A stretch of 64,000 bases of DNA from CAYYDE01 sp964470525 (GTDB taxonomy: Bacteria > Patescibacteriota > Gracilibacteria > BD1-5 > UBA6164), in the NCBI GenBank assembly GCA_964470525.1, contig CAYYDE010000001.1, forward strand, positions 62,001-126,000, read 5' to 3'. The position numbers and the translations under genes are program-made. Below are positions 1 through 11,418 of this stretch, piece by piece. Position 1 is the stretch's first letter; each line of letters opens with the position of its first letter. The notes beneath the pieces are model-generated. The model had not been told where the DNA came from and searched no databases. It was given only the letters and a program-made list of their open reading frames with translations.

Positions 1-303
1 CATATCAATACAAAAACAACCGATATTGTATTTCATGAAAAAACAGCTGATTTCTATGAAAAACTTTTTGAGATTTCTCATAAAATCGGTGAAAGATATA
101 TTGACCTTGATGGACAGCTCAGAGATGACAATCTTGAATCACAAAAACAAAGAGCTTATGATATCATCAAAAACTTAAAAAATGAAATTGAAAATTATGT
201 TAACAATAATTCTCTCTCGCTCGGGACAGATGATCTCTTATGAGGACTGGCCGATGAGCTCGAAGATCTTGAATGAACAGCAAAAGCGTTTATTAAAAAA
301 TAA
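1..303 (+). CDS. Hypothetical protein, C-terminal fragment
   Basis: This is the 3' end of a gene cut by the window start. It is open in frame 1 for 100 codons to a TAA. The visible part is charged and helical, with little hydrophobic content, so it is probably cytosolic. Two TGA codons fall in the last 25 residues (LLGGLADELEDLEG) and are read as glycine. I recognise no family. A strong palindromic terminator follows 10 bases after the stop. Confidence 0.75.
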
Positions 304-313
304 TTATTCTCAT

Positions 314-343
314 AAAAAACCTCCTGAATTCAGGAGGTTTTTT
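314..343. terminator. Bidirectional intrinsic terminator
   Basis: A perfect 30-base palindrome has A6/T6 flanks around CCTCCTGAATTCAGGAGG. It separates the plus-strand gene ending at 303 from the minus-strand histidine kinase ending at 342 and can serve both. Confidence 0.9.
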
Positions 344-1565
344 ACCATTCTATCTTAAAGATATTTTTATTTTCAAAAGTTTGTACAGAAATTTTCCATC
401 AAAAGATATCACAAATTTTTTTTACTAAAGAAAGTCAAATTCAAAATCCCTGTGTAGTACGAGAAAGATCTCATCTATAAAATCTATCAAATATTTTTTC
501 TTGTTGTTCAGGTGTAATCATTATCCCAGTATTTGAAATAGAAAAATATTTTTTTTCTAACAAAATAGAAATATGTCCATCTCTCTGATTATATTTGATT
601 GCATTGGAAAGAAGATTTGAAAAAAGAATCTCAAAATAGGATTTATTTCAATATAATATAGGATTTGCATTTTTTTCAAATGTAAAAATAATATTTTTTT
701 CTTGAATTTGCTGTTTATATTCTTGTAATATTGATTCAATACTTTCTGTAATTACTATTTTTTCCTGGTGGGAAAAAGAAGAAATATCAGAAAGTTGAGA
801 AAGTCCGAGAATCAATTCATCCATTCTATGGATTTCTGAAACAGAATTTTCTATCAAATCACTTTCATAACTTTTCATCTGTTGTAAAAGTTGTAAATTG
901 CTTTGTACTACCGATAATGGAGTTTTGAGTTCATGTCCAGCATTATGAATAAAAGCATTCATTTCAGCAATATTTTCCTCCACAGGTCGTAAAACTTTTA
1001 TAGTGAATATATATCATACGAAATAAAAGAAAAAACTAAACAATATATTTACCAATAAAAAATTGAAGAGTTCTTTCATATAATCTCAAAAGCCATACAT
1101 GTGTGGTTTTAAAAACAACACACTGACTTTTTTTCATTCTATAACAAGATTTTCTCATCTTATAAACAAATCTCCTTGAGAGAAGATTTCTCAAGAAAAA
1201 CTTACTTTTTCTATACTAAAATCTCAAATATCTTGCGTAATGTTTTCTTCTAAAATATTTCCATCTTCATCAAAAATAATAAAGTTTAAGAATCTCATTC
1301 ATAACTCCATTCACCTTTCGGGTTTTTTATTGATATTTAAGTATTTCCCTCCTATAAATTCTCTTTCAAAAAATCTATTATTTCTTTGAGGAAGAGAAAG
1401 AAAATTTTGGGTTGAATGTTCAAATTCTTTCTTATCTCTATCGTAAATATTTAAGTATTTCCCAGTAAAAAATAATGATCATAAAATCAAAGAAATACAA
1501 AAAACAAGCATTGCAAAAATGAATGCTAATTTCTTTCGGGTGGTTACAAATACATCTTGATTCAT
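342..1565 (-). CDS. Membrane sensor histidine kinase
   Basis: The predicted protein has 407 residues. An N-terminal membrane segment (about 13-30) precedes an extracytoplasmic sensor region, and a second segment lies near 165-190. The dimerisation and phosphoacceptor box reads NAGHELKTP, with the phospho-His near residue 211. The ATPase domain shows an N box (NLLSNAIKYN), SNTG, a DRFYRGD F-box and GIGLSLVKK. Several conserved glycines are TGA codons. It lies 24 bases downstream of an OmpR-type regulator on the same strand, so the two should form a phosphorelay pair. The adjacent efflux genes are the obvious candidate regulon, but this is inferred from position only. Confidence 0.9.
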
Positions 1566-1589
1566 AAAAGTTATAATAAAATAATACAA

Positions 1590-2255
1590 TTATATTTCTC
1601 ACAATCTATATCAAAGCCCTTTTATAGTTTCAATAAGAGTTGGTTGCGTTTTCTTTCTTACATATCCAATATAAACATCTACTGTTTTACTAAACATAAT
1701 ATCTCCATCAAACTCTCCCCATACTTTTTCATATAATTCTTGCCTAGAAAGAGTTTTTCATGGATTTTGAAAAAAATACTTTAAAAGCTGAAACTCTAAA
1801 CTTGAAAGTTTTATTTTTTCTCCATTTCTACACAATTCTACTTTTTCAATATCAAGAACATATTCTCAAAATGAAATAATATTTGATTTATTTTTTAAGT
1901 TTCTTCTATTAAGTGCCTGAATTCTAGCGAAGAGTTCTTCTAAATCAAATGGCTTTGTCATATAATCATCAGCTCACAAATTCAGATAATCAATAATATC
2001 TGTTTTTGTAGAATATGAAGTCAGCATCAATATTTGAGTATCTTTATGCTTTTCTCTCAATGATTTTAAAATCTCATTCCCAGACATATTTGGCAAATTG
2101 ATATCAAGAATAATAACATCATAAAAATGATTCATAGCTTTTTCATATCATTGTTTTCCATCTAAAACAGCTTCACAAAAAATATTTTTAAGTCATAAAA
2201 AACGAACAATATTTTGAGCTATTTGTACATTATCTTCTAAGAGTAAAACTTTCAT
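1590..2255 (-). CDS. OmpR/PhoB-family response regulator
   Basis: The 221-residue protein has a receiver domain with the acidic pocket (EDN near residues 7-9), phospho-acceptor Asp51 in ILDINLPNMSG, the conserved Thr/Ser near 79 and Lys101 in MTKPFD. A C-terminal winged helix follows, with LSSLEFQLLKYF, LSRQELYEKVWG and the KTVDVYIGYVRKK recognition-helix region ending in IKGLGYRLG. It is the cognate partner of the kinase 24 bases downstream. It probably acts as a DNA-binding transcription factor. Its targets cannot be seen here. Confidence 0.93.
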
Positions 2256-2321
2256 ATTTTAAGAAAAATTAGAGATATTTATATGTATTATTATATTCAT
2301 TTTTGGTAAGAAACAAGTAAG

Positions 2322-2350
2322 AAAAAAAGACAAGAAAACTTGTCTTTTTT
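2322..2350 (-). terminator. Intrinsic terminator
   Basis: An inverted repeat, AAGACAAG with four-base loop AAAA and CTTGTCTT, is flanked by A and T runs. It lies directly after the stop of the secreted helical protein at 2351 and ends the efflux-side transcript before the regulator gene. Confidence 0.8.
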
Positions 2351-2872
2351 TTATTCTTGAGTTTGTCCAAATCATTTTTTTCTATCAATATCAAATGATG
2401 CTTTTTGATTTTTCCCTCCAAAATTTCTTTGTCATTTTTGATTTCAAAATCATTTTTTTAGATTATCAATAATGGCTTGTTCTTCTGTAGTCAATGTTTC
2501 AGAATTTTTCAATTTTGTTTGAATTGCTTCTATTTGAGATCTTTGATTTTCCATTTCTTGTTTCTTTGCTTTTTGAGAAGCTCTTTCTTGTTTTAATTCT
2601 TCTACAATTTGCTTTTCTTCAGAAGTGAGCGTTTCAAAATTTAAAAGTTTATCAATAACATTTTCTCAAGCAAGTCTTTTTTGTTCTCATTCTTCACGTT
2701 TTTCTTCAAAATATTTTACTCTTTCTTCAGAAGTAAGAGATTCAATTTTGGTTTTTTCTTCTTCTGAAAGTTGCGATTGTATTGGATTCATACCAAAATG
2801 AGCAAGTGTTTGAGAAGTAACAAAAGTAGTCACAAGTGCTGCTCATGCAGCAAGAAGTATTTTATTTTTCAT
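2351..2872 (-). CDS. Secreted Glu/Lys-rich helical protein
   Basis: The 173-residue protein starts with a signal peptide (KNKILLAAGAALVTTFVTS, then QTLAHFG). The rest is almost entirely charged helix. It contains repeated short motifs ending in TSEE or TTEE (LTSEERVKYF, LTSEEKQIVEEL, LTTEEQAIIDNL) that look like a degenerate repeat of about 50 residues. The tail is Gly/Lys/Gln-rich. I recognise no catalytic motif. The composition recalls small envelope stress or chaperone proteins that accompany two-component and efflux systems, but no family can be named safely. It sits between the regulator and the MacB permease. Confidence 0.8.
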
Positions 2873-3090
2873 AGTTATAAAATCAATAAATAAAAATTAA
2901 AATGTAATCTTTCGCGAAAATTACTTATACAATAATAAGTTTTTTGTGTAAGACAGAAGTAAGAATATTTTTTATGTGTCTCAAACCTTTTTGCGTATGC
3001 AAGGAAATATTTTACAAAAAATCATGTAAACACTTTATAAGTTTACATGATCTATTATAAAAAAATGAAGTAAGAGGAATATAAGAAAAA

Positions 3091-4284
3091 TTACTCAAAA
3101 CGTAATGCATCAATTGGTTTTAGTTTTGAAGCTTTGTATGCTGGTAAAAGTCAAAAAACGATTCAAATCATCAGAGAAAAACAAAAACTCATTACAATAG
3201 AATCAAATGAAATAACAGCAGCTATTGAAAAAATATGTAATAAAAATACTACTCAATAACTCAAAGCAATTCATAAAGTTCATCCCAAAATACTCAAAAC
3301 CGAACTTTCTGTCATAAATTGTATCAATACATCTGCTTTTGTAGCACCAATTGCTTTACGTATACCTATTTCTTTCGTACGTTCTGTAACCGATACAAGC
3401 ATAATATTCATCACTCAAATTCCTCACACCAATAGTGAGATTGCAGCAATTCATGATAATAACATAGTCAGTGTTTGTGTAATTGAGGAAAGATTTTCAA
3501 GCATTTCTGATTGATTAAGAATTCTATATGGTAAAGTTGAAGAAGCTGTTAATCATAAAAATTTTTGTAATTCTATATCCAAAGCAGATTCAATTATATT
3601 TATTTGAGTACTTTCTTCAGCTACCACAATAATTTCAGAATAATATTTTTGTCAAGTAACACGAACCGATGAAGTAGTAAGAGGAATAAATGCAGATGTA
3701 TTCAAAGTAGAGTTTGATTCTATTATTCAAATCACTTCAAATACATTATTCCCTATTTTTAATCTTTTTCCCACAGGATTTTCTTCTCAAAAAAGTTCAC
3801 TTACCACAGTTTGTCAAAGAATAATTACTTTTTCTAAATTTTCTATATTTCTTGCAGAAAAATTACTTCCATAAATAATATTTATATTTTTCCCAGTAAA
3901 ATAATTTTTATCAACTCACAATAAACTTACTGAAGTACTTGTACTTCAAAAAACAGCCTGTCCATTTGAAGAAATCACTGGAAGTATTGATGAAATTCCA
4001 GAAACTCATCAAAGAGCTTGCACCATTTTTGCATTGAGTATATTTGTTGCTGTACTACGGCTTCACGCTCACCCAAATGAACGTGCTGGAGAAATAGTAA
4101 GAATATTTGTACCCATTTCTTCAACTTTTGAGACAATTTCTGCTTGACTTCCATTTCAAATCGCAGTTAAAATAATCACTGATGAAACTCAAATAATAAT
4201 TCATAACATACTCAGTGATGCTCTGAGTTTGTTTGCCCAAATAGATTCAAATGAATTTTGAATATTTTCAAATAGTGAAATCAT
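3091..4284 (-). CDS. MacB-type ABC transporter permease
   Basis: The 397-residue protein has the MacB/FtsX layout. An N-terminal amphipathic stretch and first membrane helix read NKLRASLSMLGIIIGVSSVIIL. A periplasmic-type domain of about 200 residues follows (GVDKNYF, VIILGQTVVSELFG, NPVGKRLKIG). Three C-terminal membrane helices come next, with [28 protein letters not shown] and the usual C-terminus LPAYKASKLKPIDALRFE. It starts 5 bases after the ATPase stop, so the two are co-translated. Together with the ATPase and the adaptor it should form a tripartite exporter or mechanotransmission complex. No TolC-like channel is present in the window. Confidence 0.94.
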
Positions 4285-4289
4285 ATTTT

Positions 4290-4958
4290 TTATTTATAAG
4301 ATACTATTACTCCATCTTTTATGAGAATATGTTTTTTAGCATATTCATCAATTTCTTTTTCATGAGTAATTAAAATAATTGTTTTTCATTCATTATTCAG
4401 ATCAACAAGAAGATTCATTATTTCAATTCCTGTTTGCGTATCAAGTGCTCCTGTTGGCTCATCAGCTAAAATAAATGCTGGATTCATCGCTAAAGCCCTT
4501 GCTATACTTACTCTTTGTTGTTGTCAACCAGAAAGTTCATTTGGTTTATTAAATTTTTTTTCAAGAAGTCCAACTTTTTCAAGTGCAAGAAGTGCTTGTC
4601 TTTCACGTTCTTTATAAGAAACTCCTGCATATGCTAATGGAAGCATAACTTGTTTCAGTACACTCATTCTTGGAATTAAATTATAAGATTGAAAAATAAA
4701 CCCAATATTTTTTCCCCTAATTTTTGACATTTGATCCTCACTCAACGTATGAACTCACGTTTCAGAAAAAACATATTCTCAAGAAGTAGGAGTATCAAGC
4801 ATTCCAATAATATTCATAAGAGTTGATTTTCCGCTTCATGAAGGTCACATAATAGATACAAAATCTCCTTGATGTATCTCAATATCAACTCATTTCAAAA
4901 CCTGAAAAGTATTTCCAGCAACTTCATATGTTTTTGTAATATTTTTAAGAATCAACAT
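4290..4958 (-). CDS. ABC transporter ATPase (MacB/LolD class)
   Basis: The 222-residue ATPase pairs with the permease downstream. Walker A is GPSGSGKST, in which two glycines are TGA. The Q-loop lies in FIFQSYNLIPRMSVL, the signature is LSGGQQQRVSIARALA (second Gly is TGA), Walker B is FILADEPTGALD, and the switch His lies in IILITHEKEI. The length is typical for the LolD/MacB ATPase class. These TGA positions are among the clearest proofs of UGA-glycine decoding here. It lies 15 bases downstream of the adaptor gene. Confidence 0.95.
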
Positions 4959-4973
4959 ATTTTTCAATTAGTA

Positions 4974-7040
4974 TTAAAATCATCCAGGAGGAGCAAAGCT
5001 ATTTCATCAAAAGTTTCTATTTCCACTATTTCTTGAAGTATTTCATCAAATATTTATAAGAGAAGTTCCATTTGATGATGTTTGAGAAGATGATGATACA
5101 AAACTTGGAAGTATCACTCTCTCTCAAGATTGAATTCAAGAAATAATTTCTGTTTTCCCATTACTTACAAGTCCAGTGAGTATCTCTATTTGAGAATTAT
5201 TTTGAAGTGTAATATAACTTATATCATTCTTTGTAGTAATTGCTTGAGAATCAAGAAGTAAAACATTTTCTTTTGAAAGAGTTACGATTTCTATATCAGC
5301 TGTCATTCAAGAAAGAATTTTTTTATCAAACATATCATCATCAATAATCAGTTTAATTGTGTAAGTAACGACTCCATTTGATTGAGAAGGAGTATAATCG
5401 ATAAGTGATATTTTTCCATTTATGACTTGTGTTGGATATGCATCAAATGTAATTTTTGCATTTTGCCCAACTTCTACTTTTACAATATCTACCTGATCAA
5501 GTTGAACTGGAATAACGACCAAATTTGGATTTTCTAAATAAATATATTTCGAATTATCACTTACCAAATTATCTCACACTTTTATATCAAGAGTTCTTAC
5601 AATTCCAGAAAATGGTGCAATAAGCTTATAATTTTCTAACTCCTTTTGAGCATCATCTAATGACAACTCTGCTTTTTTAATATCATTTTTTGCTGAAGAT
5701 ATATTTGCATCAGTTGGTCATTTTATAAGTTCCTCATAGGATTTTTGAGCAATAATAATACTTTCTTCATAGTTTTTTATAGAATTTTCTTTTTGTTGAA
5801 ATTCTATTGCTTGATTTTTATGTAATTGTTCAAGGTTTTTCTCAAGAATAGAAAGATCATTCTGAGCTTTATCAAGTGATGTTTGATAATTTTTTAAAGA
5901 ATTATTGATTTTTTCTAAGGAAAGACTTTGACTTCATTGAAGCAGTTCAACATTACTGAGTGTTTGAAGTTTTTTATCATAATTTAAAATAGAGGTTTGA
6001 CTCGATTGAATTTTACTGCGCAGAGAAGACATTTGTGATTTTTTTGAATCAATTTGTGATTGAGAAAGTGCAGTTGATTCAACTGTATTTTCTAAAACAT
6101 TATATGTTGCATCAACTGCTAAAAATAAATTTTCAAACATTCATTTTTGTAAGACAAGCAAATTTTCCAAATCAGAATAATCAGGATTTTTTGCACTATT
6201 ATAATCAATTATGGCAAGTCAAAGATATTTTTTTGCTTCAGTGAGATGGGATAAATTTTTAGCAGAAAGATAAATCTCATACTCATCATTTTTTGATTTA
6301 TTTGCTTCTGTATAACCTAAAATATAATCAATACTTTCAATCGATTCTTGTACAGTATTGAGATCTTTTTTATAATCCAACACCAAAGATTGAAGTGTAT
6401 TTTGTGTTTCAATTTCTGTAGTTGCAAGATTATTTTGTTGTTCTTTTTTTGTTTGTTCAAGATTTTGTTCTTCATCTTGAAGAGATTTTTGAATTTGTAA
6501 AATATCCTCTTTTTTAAATTCAATATTTTTTTGAGCAGAATCAAGTGCAATTTGATGATTTACTTGTAGAATTTCCAATTCTTTTTTTGCTATTTCTATT
6601 GATTTTTTTTGATTTTCTATATTTTTAAGGGCTTCTAATTTTTTTGATTCATCAACTCATTCATAGAGTTGTTGTAATTTAATTTTTGCATTTTCAACGT
6701 TAATTTTTTGTTGTTCAATTGCAATAAGTGCCTGAGAATTATCAAGTTCTGCTAAAACTTGTCAATTTTGTACACTCTCTCATTCTTTCACATTTACTTT
6801 GGTAACTTTTCCAGTTTTTGTAAATTTCATTTGTTGTTCATCAACTAATTCTGCACTTCAAACTACTTCAATGGATTCAGAAATATTTCCTATTTCTGCA
6901 ATTGCATAATTTGATTGAGATGATATATTTCTCACTCACTCATTATTTATAAAAGACAAAAAAGACATATATCCACCACCTCAAACAGCAATTCAAAGCA
7001 AAATATAAAATACAGAAAAATAAGAGAATATTTTTTTCAT
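4974..7040 (-). CDS. Membrane-fusion (HlyD/MacA-type) adaptor with long coiled coil
   Basis: The 688-residue protein has an N-terminal membrane anchor (KKIFSYFSVFYILLGIAV). A first lipoyl half reads GKVTKVNVKEGESVQNGQVLAEL. A long coiled coil of roughly 350 residues, rich in Gln, Lys and Glu, follows. Then come the second lipoyl half (about 430-470), a beta-barrel region (VDIVKVEVGQNAKITFDAYP) and a C-terminal module with GMTADIEI and LLLDSQAI. It ends in a Gly/Asn/Ser-rich tail (GNRNFGGNSFAPPGGF). The hairpin is much longer than in Escherichia coli MacA. It is the adaptor of the MacB-type exporter encoded directly downstream. Confidence 0.92.
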
Positions 7041-7060
7041 ATGATTTTTTAAGAAATAAA

Positions 7061-7354
7061 TTATTGTGGTTGATTGACTCTATCTGGTTGTCCATTTCAT
7101 CTTGAGATTCAGTTTTCTTGCATGAGAGTTCTTATATCTTTCCCATTATCAAGCTCTTTTTGAAGTTCTTCTTGCGTCATTCATAAACGTTCTGCCATCT
7201 GCTCTCATCTTTCAGTTGTCATTTCCATTTGTCATCAAAAATTTCATCCCATACCTCAAGCAGGAAAAGCTGGTTTTGTAAAATGATTATATGAGATCAC
7301 TCATCACATTCCAATAACAACACCCAAAATAAATGATATAATTTTTTCTTTCAT
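7061..7354 (-). CDS. Small membrane-anchored protein (DUF2680-like)
   Basis: The 97-residue protein has one N-terminal membrane segment (KIISFILGVVIGMGGVISYN). A Gly/Met-rich linker follows, then a short helical motif, ERLGMTQEELQKELDNGKD, followed by IRTLMQENGIS. That motif resembles the DUF2680/YckD-type repeat found in small secreted proteins. It lies 20 bases upstream of the adaptor gene in the exporter operon, so it may be an accessory or sensor subunit. This is inference from position. Confidence 0.75.
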
Positions 7355-7371
7355 AATATTAAATAAAAAAA

Positions 7372-7395
7372 TAAACCTCTATCTAAAGAGGTTTA
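7372..7395 (-). terminator. Intrinsic terminator or attenuator
   Basis: The inverted repeat TAAACCTCT / AGAGGTTTA lies between the peroxiredoxin stop and the start of the small DUF2680-like gene. It is followed on the minus strand by an A/T-rich stretch. It probably ends or attenuates the upstream transcript. Confidence 0.6.
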
Positions 7396-7437
7396 TACTA
7401 TACTTTCATGAAGTAAGAGCAAAGTAAGAAAAATATT

Positions 7438-8040
7438 TTATAATTTTGATACAAAATCATAGATTCTTGCAGCATGTCAAACAGCTTCTACATCACGAAA
7501 TGCAGCAATTGGAGTTCCATTTTTATCTACAATAAAAGTTGAGCGAATAATATCTGTTAATTCATCTCCATTTCCATATGTTTGAGGTGATCATAAAGCT
7601 CAAAATTCAGCAAGTAAATCAGAATTTGCATCTTGAATCAATTGAATTCTTAAACTATTTGTTTCAGCAAATTTTTTGTGAGATTCTATATCATTTTTTG
7701 AAACTCCAATAATTTGGTATCAAAGAGCTGAAAAATCCTCTAACATCGTAGAAAAATCTATTGCTTGAATCGTACAATTTGGAGTAAAATCTAAAGGATA
7801 AAAATAAACAATAGAATATTCTTTTTGCGCAAGAAGATCTCCCAAAGTATCCTCTTTAAATGACATATTCAAACTATCAAGATAATGATAATTTTTATTC
7901 AAATCCAAAGCAATATTTTCAGTTGTTGAATGTTCTAAAGCTCAGAGATCAATATTTTGTGTCAATATGTTTTCTTGTGAATTTTGAGAACATCCAGAAA
8001 GAATGATCAAAGTCACACAAAAGATAAAAAATTTTTTCAT
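7438..8040 (-). CDS. Lipoprotein peroxiredoxin, BCP/PrxQ-like
   Basis: The 200-residue protein carries a lipoprotein signal (FFIFCVTLIILSGC), which places it on the outer face of the membrane. The thioredoxin fold follows with the peroxidatic motif PLDFTPNCT and a conserved Arg in DIIRSTFIVDKNG. In BCP/PrxQ enzymes a resolving Cys usually sits five residues after the peroxidatic one. Here that position is Ile (NCTIQAI), so it may act as a 1-Cys enzyme. The role would be reduction of hydroperoxides at the cell surface. It is encoded downstream of the RND pump on the same strand. Confidence 0.88.
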
Positions 8041-8109
8041 ATATTTTTATTTATAAAGTATAATAAGTATGTTGTATTGTATAAAAAACTCATCTTTTTG
8101 CAAGAAAAA

Positions 8110-8141
8110 TAAAAAGTATTTTGTTTCCAAAATACTTTTTA
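8110..8141 (-). terminator. Intrinsic terminator after the RND gene
   Basis: A perfect 13-base stem, AAAAAGTATTTTG / CAAAATACTTTTT with loop TTTC, lies directly after the RND stop at 8146. Confidence 0.88.
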
Positions 8142-8145
8142 TTTT

Positions 8146-11100
8146 TTATACTTTTTTCTTTCTTAAAAAGAAAAATAGAAATATTTTTTTGATAAGTGAA
8201 ATAATCCAAAGTACAAAACGTATCAAGAAAAATCTCTTTTTTGGAGCAATAAATAAACTATAATACAAACTTGGTGTTACATACAATGTCATCACTGATG
8301 AAAATAAAAGACCAAATATAATTGTAAATCAAAGTCCTGCCCAAAATTCATCTTCCAATGCAAGTGGTAAAATACCAAAAAGCGTTGTAAGTGTTGTTAA
8401 TAAAATTGGTCTCAGTCTTGATCTTCCACTTTCAGCAACAGCTTCAAGTCATGTTGCTCATTTTTCAATATTAGAATTGATCTTTACAATCAAAATAATC
8501 GAATTATTGATAACAATTCATGACAATGCAATAAATCAAATCGCAAATGACATAGAATATGGATTCCCTGTTAAAAATAATCAAATATTTACTCAAAGTA
8601 ATGCTAAAACAATACTATTCAAAATAATAACTGGTTGTAAAAAGCTATTAAATTGTAACACTAAAAGTGTAAAAATAAGAAATATTGCAATAAAAAATGA
8701 ACTTAACACTGATTGAATCAGCTCTGCATTTTCTGCTGCTTCTCATCAAGCAGAATAAGAAACTCCTCTTGGATATGGGTATTCTTGTGCAAATGTCATG
8801 AGTTTTGGTTGAACATCTGTTGGAAAATATCATTCTTCTAAATCAGAAGTAACACTGATAGTAATATTTCCAGCTTCTCTTTGTATTGTTGAAATCGCAG
8901 GAAGAAATTGATAATCTGCAACACTTCCTATTTTAATATTTCCTACTCGAGTTGGAATTTCCATATCCATAATATTTGATGGAGAAAGTCTTTTATTTTC
9001 AAAATCTGAAATTTTCAAAACAATATCATGACTATCATAATCTCATTTCATAGAACCTGCATTGATCCCAGAAGAAAGAAAATAAATTTCATTGAGTAAA
9101 TCATTTGGAAGCAATCAAAAACTTGAAAGTTTTTCTATATTCATTTTGAAAACAAATTGTCCAGGAGTAGAAGATGAAGAATTTTTCACATTTTTTGTTC
9201 CATCTACTCATTTCAAAAATCATTCAAATTCTTCAGCAACTTTTATAAGTTCTTGGAATCATAAATTACTATCAGTAATCAACTTAATTCATACTGCTGA
9301 ACCTGTTGGAGGTCCTCAAGATGCAACTTGAGATTCCACTAATAAACCATATGAAGATAAAAGACCTAATTTTTCTATAATTTCTTTTTCTACTTCAAAA
9401 CTATTTCTTAAACCTCTTTCATCTCGAATATTTTTATCAAGCAATTCAATAGCAACATTAATTTTTTCATTTTGTACAGAAAGAGAAAATACTTTTAATT
9501 CTTCAATACTTTGAAGTGATTGAGTAATATGAAGTGTATGTTGTTTCATAGCAGATGTAGTAGTTCCCTCTTTTGTAGAAACAGAAACACTAATCATTGT
9601 ATTATCTCATGAAGGAAACATCACAAAACCAAGTTTTGGTGCAATAAATATAAAAGAAAATACCAAAAGTAACATCGGTGTTCCTATAACCATCTTACGA
9701 AACCAATTTTTCTCAAGATTATTTTTCAATGATGCATAATATTTTTGTTCTAAAAATCCAAAGAATTTATAACGAAAACTTCATGTTCCACGAGATTTTG
9801 GTTTTTTTCATTCTCTTTCTTCTTGTAATAATTCAAGTTCTTCTGGTGTTTTGAGCTGATCTGCTTCATCTGAAGGAACATAATATTTTTTATCCTTATT
9901 CAGAAGCATAAAAATAGGAGAATTCAAAGTTAATGACAAAATCAACCCTGCAAGAAGAGTAATAAATACAGTAATTGGAATATATGCAAGAAACTTTCAT
10001 AAAATTCATGGCAACAACATCATCGGAAGAAATACTACAAGTGTTGTTGTTGTTCCAGTAATAAGAGGAACACGAAATTCGTTTACTGCTAATAATACTG
10101 CACTTCTTGGACTATGCCCAGCTTTCATTTTTTCACTCGCACACTCAATAACTACAATAATAGTATCAAGAGCAATTCATAAAGTAAGGAGTAATGAAAA
10201 ATTTGTCAAGAAATTCAAACTCAGTCCTGCAATATTTAAAACAATAAATGTACAAAAAAATGCAAGTGGAATCAGAAGAGTTGCAATAATAGCATCTTTA
10301 AATCAAAGAAATATAAATAATAAAGCAAATACCAAAATCAAAGTACTTATAGCATTTTTTGCAAGAGTCTTATAATCTTTAATAATAATATCAGCTAAAT
10401 CACTTACATATTCCGATTGAATATTTGTAAAATCACTTTGTTTCAAACGTTCCTCGAGCAATTTTTTTGCTTGAGAAGCTCAAGAGAATATACTTACATT
10501 CCCTGTTTTACTCACTGATAATTTTACATAATTATATCCTGCTTTTTGATAAAACCCAACTTCATTAACAATATTTTTTGATTTATAATCTTTTGTAACA
10601 GTCGCTATATTTCAAAGAGTAATAGTTTTTCCCACCTCAGAAATAATAGGAACTTGCAATAGTTGATCTTCTTTTGTAAACTCTCCATCAAAACGAAAAT
10701 CATATTTCATATCTCCAATTTCATAATTCCCAATTGGAGTATTTTTATTATATGATCGTATCATATTTGCAACTTGAGAAAATGTAAGTCCATAATTTTC
10801 AAGTTTTGTTTTATCTATAGCAACTAAAAGTTCGTATTCTGGATTTGGAGAAATATCTACCTTTTTAATACCAAATTGAGATTCAAGATACTTTTGCATT
10901 ACCACAGCTTTATCAGATAAATCTCATTGAGAAATATCTTGTTCTTTTGCATACAAATACACATCAAACATCAAATCACTATCAGTAGAAATTTCCATTA
11001 CCATAGGATCTTCAGCATCACTTGGAAGAGATACTTTATCAACTTTATCTTTTATATCAACCAAAACATTTCTTGACTCTACTCCTGTTTCCAATTCAAT

Positions 11101-11394
11101 AGTAATTTGAGAAACTCCAAGAGAAGACGATGAAGTAATTTTTTTAATTCAAGAAATATCTTTTATTTCCTTTTCAATTTTTTCAGTGATCAAACTATCA
11201 ATATCTGTTGGATTTACTCATGTATATACTGTTGTAACTCAAATAATCCCAAATTTTATATCTGGAGAAGATTCTTTTGGAATAATAGCTAAACTAAAAA
11301 TCCCATACAATACCAATAAAAGAGTCAATAACATTGACATCTTATATTTTTTCACCCAAAAACCAAAAAATCATTGTTCTAAGCGTTCTTTCAT
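8146..11394 (-). CDS. RND-family efflux pump (AcrB/HAE1-like)
   Basis: The protein has 1082 residues, the normal RND length, with two repeats of one plus five membrane helices flanking large porter domains. The first helix is followed by IIPKESSPDIKFGII. The proton-relay helix carries LTLGIALDTIIVVIECASE, an AcrB-like acidic region but with a single Asp. The second half has AIGFIALSGIVINNSIILIVKIN and ends in MTLYVTPSLYY. It exports amphipathic compounds by proton antiport. An adaptor is encoded 24 bases upstream. No outer-membrane channel gene is nearby, as expected if the cell lacks a classical outer membrane. Confidence 0.94.
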
Positions 11395-11418
11395 ACAATA
11401 TTTTGAAAAATTAAATTA

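Noticed and set aside
1320..1460. Repeat ATATTTAAGTATTTCCC inside the histidine kinase gene
   Set aside because: Both copies encode GKYLNI in the sensor domain in the same frame. A short coding coincidence or local duplication is sufficient, and no regulatory role is needed.
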